From the NCBI GenBank assembly GCA_009781965.1, contig WQUS01000312.1:1-9545 (forward strand): 9,545 nucleotides of DNA. Direction: 5' to 3'. The stretch's first letter is position 1, and each line of letters begins with the position of its first letter. The notes under the pieces were generated by a model. That model saw only the letters and a program-made list of their open reading frames with translations. It was not told the origin of the DNA and did no database searches. The position numbers and the translations under genes were made by a program. Of this stretch, positions 5,893 through 9,545 are shown one piece after another. The stretch comes from Bacillota bacterium (GTDB lineage Bacteria; Bacillota; Desulfotomaculia; Desulfotomaculales; Desulfallaceae).

Positions 5893-7815
5893 CCGCCCGT
5901 CATACATTATCCGGCCGCAATCCCGCAGATCGTAGCCGCCCAGGGCGCGCACCTCCGCTTGAAAGGCCGGCTCGGCGATCACAGCCAGCACCCGGCTGAT
6001 ATAGGGAGTATCATAAAACTCCACCGGGATGCACAAATCATAACGCTCTTCCACCACCGGCACAAAGTCAAGGCCCAGGGCCAGGGCGGCGGCCCGGATC
6101 CCCATGCCGGCGCCCGCGGAACCGGAGGCCACCGCCGCCGCCACCGCCATGTGGGTATATTCATCCCGCTCGTAACCATTAATCTCATCGGGGCTGATGC
6201 CCTGCTGTTTTAATTTAAAATCAAACAAAATCCTGGTCCCGGCCCCCCGCTGCCGGTTCACAAAGGGAATATTCTTTGCCCGGAGGTCCTCCACCCCGTT
6301 AATGCCGAGGGGATTACCCGGCGCCACGATAAAGCCCTGTTCCCGATACACCAGATTTACCAATACCACCGGCCGGTCACTCAGCAGCCGTTTAATGTAG
6401 GAGATGTTATAATCGCCAGTTTCCTCGTCCAGCAGGTGGGTGCCGGCGCAGTGGGCTTCGCCCCGTTTCAGGGCCGACAGACCGCCCAAACTGCCCACAT
6501 GGGCCGAGGATAAAGCAGCTTGAGGAAATTTTTGGCGCATTTGGTTCGCCAGCACATCCAAAGCAATATCGTGGCTGCCAATCACCACCGTGGTTTCCTG
6601 CACTTCCTCCAGCGGGCGCATCAGTTCTACCGGCGCCTCCTGGCCGGCGTTAAACCCTTCGGACAATCTGGGCACCCGCAGCATGCCGTCCGCCCGGACC
6701 ATGGACATGATTAACCCGGCGCCCCGGGCAATGGGAGTGGCAATATACTTACCCCCTACCCGGCCCAGTTTGACCCGGATAAATTCCTCGGAACCCAGGG
6801 AAGAAACAATTTTTCTGGACATCACCACGTTAATTTTTTGCGGCACCGGCGGAACGGAGCCCAGTTTGCTGTAAAGCACCGGTTTAACGAACAGATCCGC
6901 CGCCAGCACTGCCGATACGGGATAACCGGGAATCCCCGCCACCGGTTTGCCGTTCACCTCGCCCAAAATCACCGGTTTGGCCGGTTTGATGGCCACCCCG
7001 TGGGTCACCACCCGGCCCAGTTCCCCAATCAGGTGGGCGGTATAATCCTCCCGGCCCGCCGAAGAACCGGCGTTAAACAGTACCACATCACACTCGTCCA
7101 GTGCCCGCCGCAAGGTTTTTTTCAAGTCTTCGTAATTGTCCGCGGTAATAGGCAGGCGGACGGGAACACCGCCCCACTCCGCCACCAAAGCGCCCAGTAC
7201 CCGGGAATTGTATTCCACAATATCCCCCGGTTTAAGAGCCGCGCCCGGTTCCACCAGTTCGGTGCCGGTGGGACAAAGGGCCACTCTGGGTCGCGGGTGC
7301 ACGGCAACAGCGGTTACCCCGCCCGCCAGAATACCGCCCAAATCAACGGGCCGCAACCGGTGGTTTGCTGGCACAATCATTTCCGTAGCCACCACATCCT
7401 CGCCAATCACCCGCACATGCTGCCAGGGTACCGCCCCGGCGGTAATCTCAAAAGTATGCTCATCGATGAAATGAACATCTTCAATCATAATCACCGTATC
7501 GCAGTCCGGCGGCAGCGGGTCGCCGGTATCCACCACCAAAGCGTACCGGCCCAGGGAGAGCTGCTTCGGGGTGGCGTCCGAGGCGCCTAAAGTGTCCGCG
7601 GAGCGTACTGCCACTCCGTCCATAGCCGCGGCATGATAATGGGGCGACGATGCTTTGGCAAAAACCGGCGCCGCCGTCACCCGCCCCAATCCTTCCTCCA
7701 CCGGTATCACTTCACCCGGTCCGGGCTGCAATGCCCCAACAGCGCTCAGATGATCCAGGTAGTCCGCCAGCGCCAGCTCCAGCGGTTTATCCTCCAGGTA
7801 AACATCCCGTTTCAT
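5884..7815 (-). CDS. MoeA molybdopterin molybdenumtransferase fused to a PBP-like (COG1910) domain
   Basis: 643 residues, about 235 longer than ordinary MoeA. Residues 1-~400 are MoeA: HAAAMDGVAVRSADT (61-75), DTGDPLPPDCDTVIMIEDV, CPTGTELVEP (181-190), LFNAGSSAGREDYT (246-259, Asp257), IKPAKPVILGEVNGKPVAGIPGYPVSA, then domain IV. Residues ~408-643 are a periplasmic-binding-protein-like domain: GSHDIALDVL, VGSLGGLSALKRGEAHCAGTHLLD, NRQRGAGTRILFD, THMAVAAAVASGSAGAGMGIRAAA. No signal peptide precedes it, so it acts in the cytosol, perhaps sensing oxyanion or cofactor ligand. ATG at 7815 is chosen over the in-frame TTG at 7833: GGAGTGG lies just upstream and the MoeA-like sequence starts there. 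It follows moeA by 14 bp, so the two are co-transcribed. TGTEL replaces the usual TGDEL motif. Confidence 0.93.
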   Translation of the reverse strand: MKRDVYLEDKPLELALADYLDHLSAVGALQPGPGEVIPVEEGLGRVTAAPVFAKASSPHYHAAAMDGVAVRSADTLGASDATPKQLSLGRYALVVDTGDPLPPDCDTVIMIEDVHFIDEHTFEITAGAVPWQHVRVIGEDVVATEMIVPANHRLRPVDLGGILAGGVTAVAVHPRPRVALCPTGTELVEPGAALKPGDIVEYNSRVLGALVAEWGGVPVRLPITADNYEDLKKTLRRALDECDVVLFNAGSSAGREDYTAHLIGELGRVVTHGVAIKPAKPVILGEVNGKPVAGIPGYPVSAVLAADLFVKPVLYSKLGSVPPVPQKINVVMSRKIVSSLGSEEFIRVKLGRVGGKYIATPIARGAGLIMSMVRADGMLRVPRLSEGFNAGQEAPVELMRPLEEVQETTVVIGSHDIALDVLANQMRQKFPQAALSSAHVGSLGGLSALKRGEAHCAGTHLLDEETGDYNISYIKRLLSDRPVVLVNLVYREQGFIVAPGNPLGINGVEDLRAKNIPFVNRQRGAGTRILFDFKLKQQGISPDEINGYERDEYTHMAVAAAVASGSAGAGMGIRAAALALGLDFVPVVEERYDLCIPVEFYDTPYISRVLAVIAEPAFQAEVRALGGYDLRDCGRIMYDGRVK

Positions 7816-7829
7816 TGCGCCACTCCATT

Positions 7830-9059
7830 TCAAAATAATTTCACGCCGATCAGTTCTCCGGCCTCGACGCCTTCTTTTTCCGCCGGAATATAGGCCAGAC
7901 CGTCGGCCCGCACCAAAGTGCTGATTAACCCGGACTTGCCCAAAATCGGTTCCGCCGTGATCTCTCCGTCAGCCACAGCCAACTTAACCCGGATAAAATC
8001 CTCCCGTCCGGCGGCGGAGCGCATATTCCGCAGCAGCCTGGCCCGCACCGGGAATTCCGGCAACCGGTCCGGGTAAGACCAATATTTTAGCAAAGGCGTT
8101 ACGAACAGCTCAAATACCACGGCGGCAGACACCGGATGCCCCGGCAAGCCGAATACCGGCTTACCGTTCACCACCGCGCCTACCGTTGGTTTGCCCGGTT
8201 TAATGGATATGCCGTGAAACAGCACCCCGGGAGCGCCTAAAGTATTCAACGCTTCCGCGGCCACATCCCTGACGCCCACCGAACTGCCGCCTGAAATCAG
8301 CACCAGATCGCACTGGTCCAGGGCCCGGCGCAGCGTCGTCAACAACAGCTCAAAATTATCCCCGACGATGCCCAGCAGTTCCGGCCTGGCGCCGGCCGCC
8401 AGGGCCTGTCCGTACAACACATAAGAATTAACGTCCCTTACCTGGCCCGGACCAGGTTGCCGGGTGGGCTCCACCACCTCGTCGCCGCTGGAGATAATTC
8501 CCACCCTGGCCCGCCGGGCAACAAAAACCTCCGTCACGCCCGCCGCCGCCAGCAAGCCCAAATCCTGAGGCCGGAGCAAGTGTCCCCGGGGCAACAAAAG
8601 GGCGCCGGGCATCATATCCTCTCCGGCGCGCACCACATTGTCTCCGGAAGCCACCGGGCTATTCACTCCGACGGTACGCCGGTCCAATTCCTCCGTGTGT
8701 TCGACCATTACCACCGCATCGGCGCCGGTTGGCAGCATGCCCCCGGTGGGAATGAGCCAAGCCTGGCCCGGAGCTAATTGCCCGACAGACTCCCGGCCCA
8801 TTAACACCTCGCCGGTCAGATCCAGGTAAGCCGGCATACTTTCCGAAGCCCCAAAGGTGTCCTTGGCCCGGACCGCGAATCCGTCCACGGTAGAACGGGC
8901 AAAACCGGGCACCTCATCAACAGCCGCCACTGCCCGGGCCAGCCTCCGGCCCAGCGCCTCCGGCAGGGACGCTTCTTCCGCCCCGGCCTCCGGCCCCAGG
9001 TGCGCGGCCAGCAATTCCCTGGCCTCCCGCACCGTCCGGGCCTGAAACAACTCAGTCAT
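7830..9059 (-). CDS. moeA: Molybdopterin molybdenumtransferase MoeA
   Basis: 409 residues, normal MoeA length. It hydrolyses adenylyl-molybdopterin and inserts molybdate or tungstate to complete the cofactor. Domains seen: FARSTVDGFAVRAKDTFGAS (residues 53-72), LIPTGGMLPTGADAVVMVEHTEE (102-124), GIISSGDEVVEP (187-198), the MoCF-binding core DLVLISGGSSVGVRD (251-265), ISIKPGKPTVGAVVNGKPVFGLPGHPVSA (284-312), and a C-terminal domain IV from about 335. The acidic residues expected at the active site (Asp59, Asp193/Glu194, Asp251, Asp265) are present. ATG at 9059 has AGGGGG upstream on the minus strand. It lies 63 bp after the small Cys-protein gene and 14 bp before the MoeA-PBP gene. The adjacent paralogue suggests that the two handle different metals, but the sequence does not say which. 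Confidence 0.95.
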   Translation of the reverse strand: MTELFQARTVREARELLAAHLGPEAGAEEASLPEALGRRLARAVAAVDEVPGFARSTVDGFAVRAKDTFGASESMPAYLDLTGEVLMGRESVGQLAPGQAWLIPTGGMLPTGADAVVMVEHTEELDRRTVGVNSPVASGDNVVRAGEDMMPGALLLPRGHLLRPQDLGLLAAAGVTEVFVARRARVGIISSGDEVVEPTRQPGPGQVRDVNSYVLYGQALAAGARPELLGIVGDNFELLLTTLRRALDQCDLVLISGGSSVGVRDVAAEALNTLGAPGVLFHGISIKPGKPTVGAVVNGKPVFGLPGHPVSAAVVFELFVTPLLKYWSYPDRLPEFPVRARLLRNMRSAAGREDFIRVKLAVADGEITAEPILGKSGLISTLVRADGLAYIPAEKEGVEAGELIGVKLF

Positions 9060-9086
9060 GCACGCAACCCCCTGCAGCTTTACGGT

Positions 9087-9107
9087 TGTTCATGGCTGGC
9101 ATGAACA
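9087..9107. repeat. 8-bp inverted repeat between the small Cys gene and moeA
   Basis: TGTTCATG (9087-9094) and CATGAACA (9100-9107) are exact complements around GCTGG. The hairpin lies in the 63-bp gap inside the presumed operon and is not followed by a T-run on the minus strand. It may stabilise or mark a processing point in the mRNA, or be an internal operator. Confidence 0.55.
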
Positions 9108-9122
9108 TTTCCTGAATGTCTT

Positions 9123-9302
9123 TTAGAAGCAGCCTAATTCACAGCTGAAAATTTTAATCTTCAGCTCATTGGCCAGCTTCCCGATTTCACCGGTTGGCAC
9201 CGCCATTTCCACCGCCAGCCGTCTGGCGTCGGTACAGCTAAGCTTACCGTCCACAGCCTCTTTAAGCATCGCGTCTTTAATCTCTTCCGTGGTTTTAGCC
9301 AT
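9123..9302 (-). CDS. Small Cys-containing protein with C-terminal SCELGCF motif, head of the moeA operon
   Basis: 59 residues, beginning MAKTTEEIKDAMLKEAV and ending KIKIFSCELGCF. ATG at 9302 has GGGGGGA about 9 nt upstream on the minus strand; a longer minus-strand frame across the same DNA (9161-9343) gives an arginine/tryptophan-rich shadow and is rejected. The body is mostly helical and has the outline of a small helix-turn-helix (DARRLAVEMAVPTGEIGKLANEL). There are three cysteines (23, 54, 58), the last two as CxxxC in the terminal seven residues. I recall similar short proteins ending in C-x-LGCF near Mo-cofactor or formate dehydrogenase genes in Clostridia, but no assigned function. 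Position and strand point to co-transcription with moeA. Metal or sulfur handling, or a regulatory role, are inferences only. Confidence 0.75.
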   Translation of the reverse strand: MAKTTEEIKDAMLKEAVDGKLSCTDARRLAVEMAVPTGEIGKLANELKIKIFSCELGCF

Positions 9303-9379
9303 GATGCAAATCCCCCCGTTTTATATTTTTGTTGTGAGCTCAACCAATATGCTCAAAAAAACACATTGCTCTTTTATTA

Positions 9380-9408
9380 AAGATATCTTTTTTCGAGCCG
9401 TTACGCAA
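9380..9408 (-). promoter_or_regulatory. Weak candidate promoter for the small-protein/moeA operon
   Basis: On the minus strand, TTGCGT (9408-9403) and TATCTT (9385-9380) are 17 bp apart, giving a leader of about 70 nt. An alternative, TTGGTT with TATAAA (9325-9320), would start transcription almost on the ribosome binding site. The -10 box overlaps the palindrome AAAGATATCTTT (9379-9390). Otherwise the spacer 9303-9440 holds nothing recognisable. Confidence 0.3.
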
Positions 9409-9440
9409 GCATAATTTTCCCGTTATGCAAATTAATTATA

Positions 9441-9545
9441 ACTGGGTTACTGGTCAGACCCTGTGTTTGTTAGTACCCGTAGCCCAGGCCCGTAAAGTTA
9501 TTAACCGTAAGCGATTTCTCGAAGAGTATGAGCGCACGGTTAACT
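9441..9545. repeat. Nested palindromic dispersed element, copy 2 (cut by window end)
   Basis: Bases 9501-9543 match the reverse complement of 4877-4919 at 41 of 43 positions; the palindromic ends TTAACCGT (9501-9508) and ACGGTTAA (9536-9543) are intact. The two differences fall in the predicted hairpin loop (GGA to GAA) and an unpaired base (GAGC to GAGT). Similarity continues to the left in looser form: GGC-CGTAAA just before the core, and GTTACTGGTCAG...TGTTTG (9446-9469) against GTTACTGTTCAGTGTTTG in copy 1. The right half lies outside the window. Confidence 0.75.

Noticed and set aside
7816..7833. TTG at 7833 as start of the MoeA-PBP gene
   Set aside because: It would overlap the moeA stop and consume the ribosome binding site of the better ATG at 7815.
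9161..9343. 60-codon minus-strand frame near the end of the window
   Set aside because: It overlaps the 59-residue gene in another frame, is rich in Arg, Lys and Trp, and lacks a ribosome binding site.
9379..9390. Palindrome AAAGATATCTTT with nearby GCTC/GAGC as a terminator
   Set aside because: The stem is weak and A/T only, and it does not follow any gene on a strand where termination would make sense.

Overview
The window looks like a chromosomal segment of an anaerobic, Gram-positive-type bacterium of the Clostridia, most likely a Peptococcaceae/Desulfotomaculum-Pelotomaculum-like lineage; a Negativicute is a fallback. This rests on a perfect CIRCE operator ahead of groES-groEL, strong GGAGG-type ribosome binding sites, frequent TTG/GTG starts, moderately GC-rich genes in AT-rich spacers, and a cluster for molybdenum/tungsten cofactor synthesis and formate dehydrogenase maturation. 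The taxonomic call is inference; no rRNA or tRNA gene is present.

Layout. (1) 1-638, + strand: the C-terminal end of a rifamycin-phosphotransferase/PEP-synthase-like protein with its phosphohistidine swivel domain. (2) 686-1629, + strand: a strong promoter with a palindrome in its spacer, driving an XRE helix-turn-helix repressor fused to a complete S24 (LexA-like) self-cleavage domain. (3) 1630-2039: no credible gene; four 15-bp tandem repeats, two strong inverted repeats, and a rho-independent terminator serving groEL. (4) 4126-2040, - strand: promoter, CIRCE, groES (TTG start), groEL (GTG start). (5) 4782-4288, - strand: mogA/moaB-type molybdopterin adenylyltransferase. (6) 4783-5088: a spacer holding a nested palindromic element of about 170 bp, then a promoter. 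(7) 5089-5865, + strand: fdhD. (8) 9302-5884, - strand: a run of three genes, namely a 59-residue cysteine-containing small protein, moeA, and a second MoeA fused to a periplasmic-binding-protein-like domain. (9) 9303-9545: leader DNA and, at the window edge, a second copy of the palindromic element core.

How the genes fit together. MogA adenylylates molybdopterin and MoeA inserts the metal; the two different MoeA proteins side by side suggest separate handling of Mo and W, or metal or ligand sensing by the fused domain. FdhD passes sulfur to the bis-MGD cofactor of formate dehydrogenase. The 59-residue protein at the head of the moeA run is the least understood member. The GroESL operon and the S24 repressor are stress-response neighbours with no obvious functional tie to the cofactor genes.

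The observations most worth follow-up are the dispersed nested palindrome that sits upstream of cofactor genes at both ends of the cluster, the small Cys protein, the MoeA-PBP fusion, and the repressor with its apparent degenerate second HTH and promoter-embedded operator.
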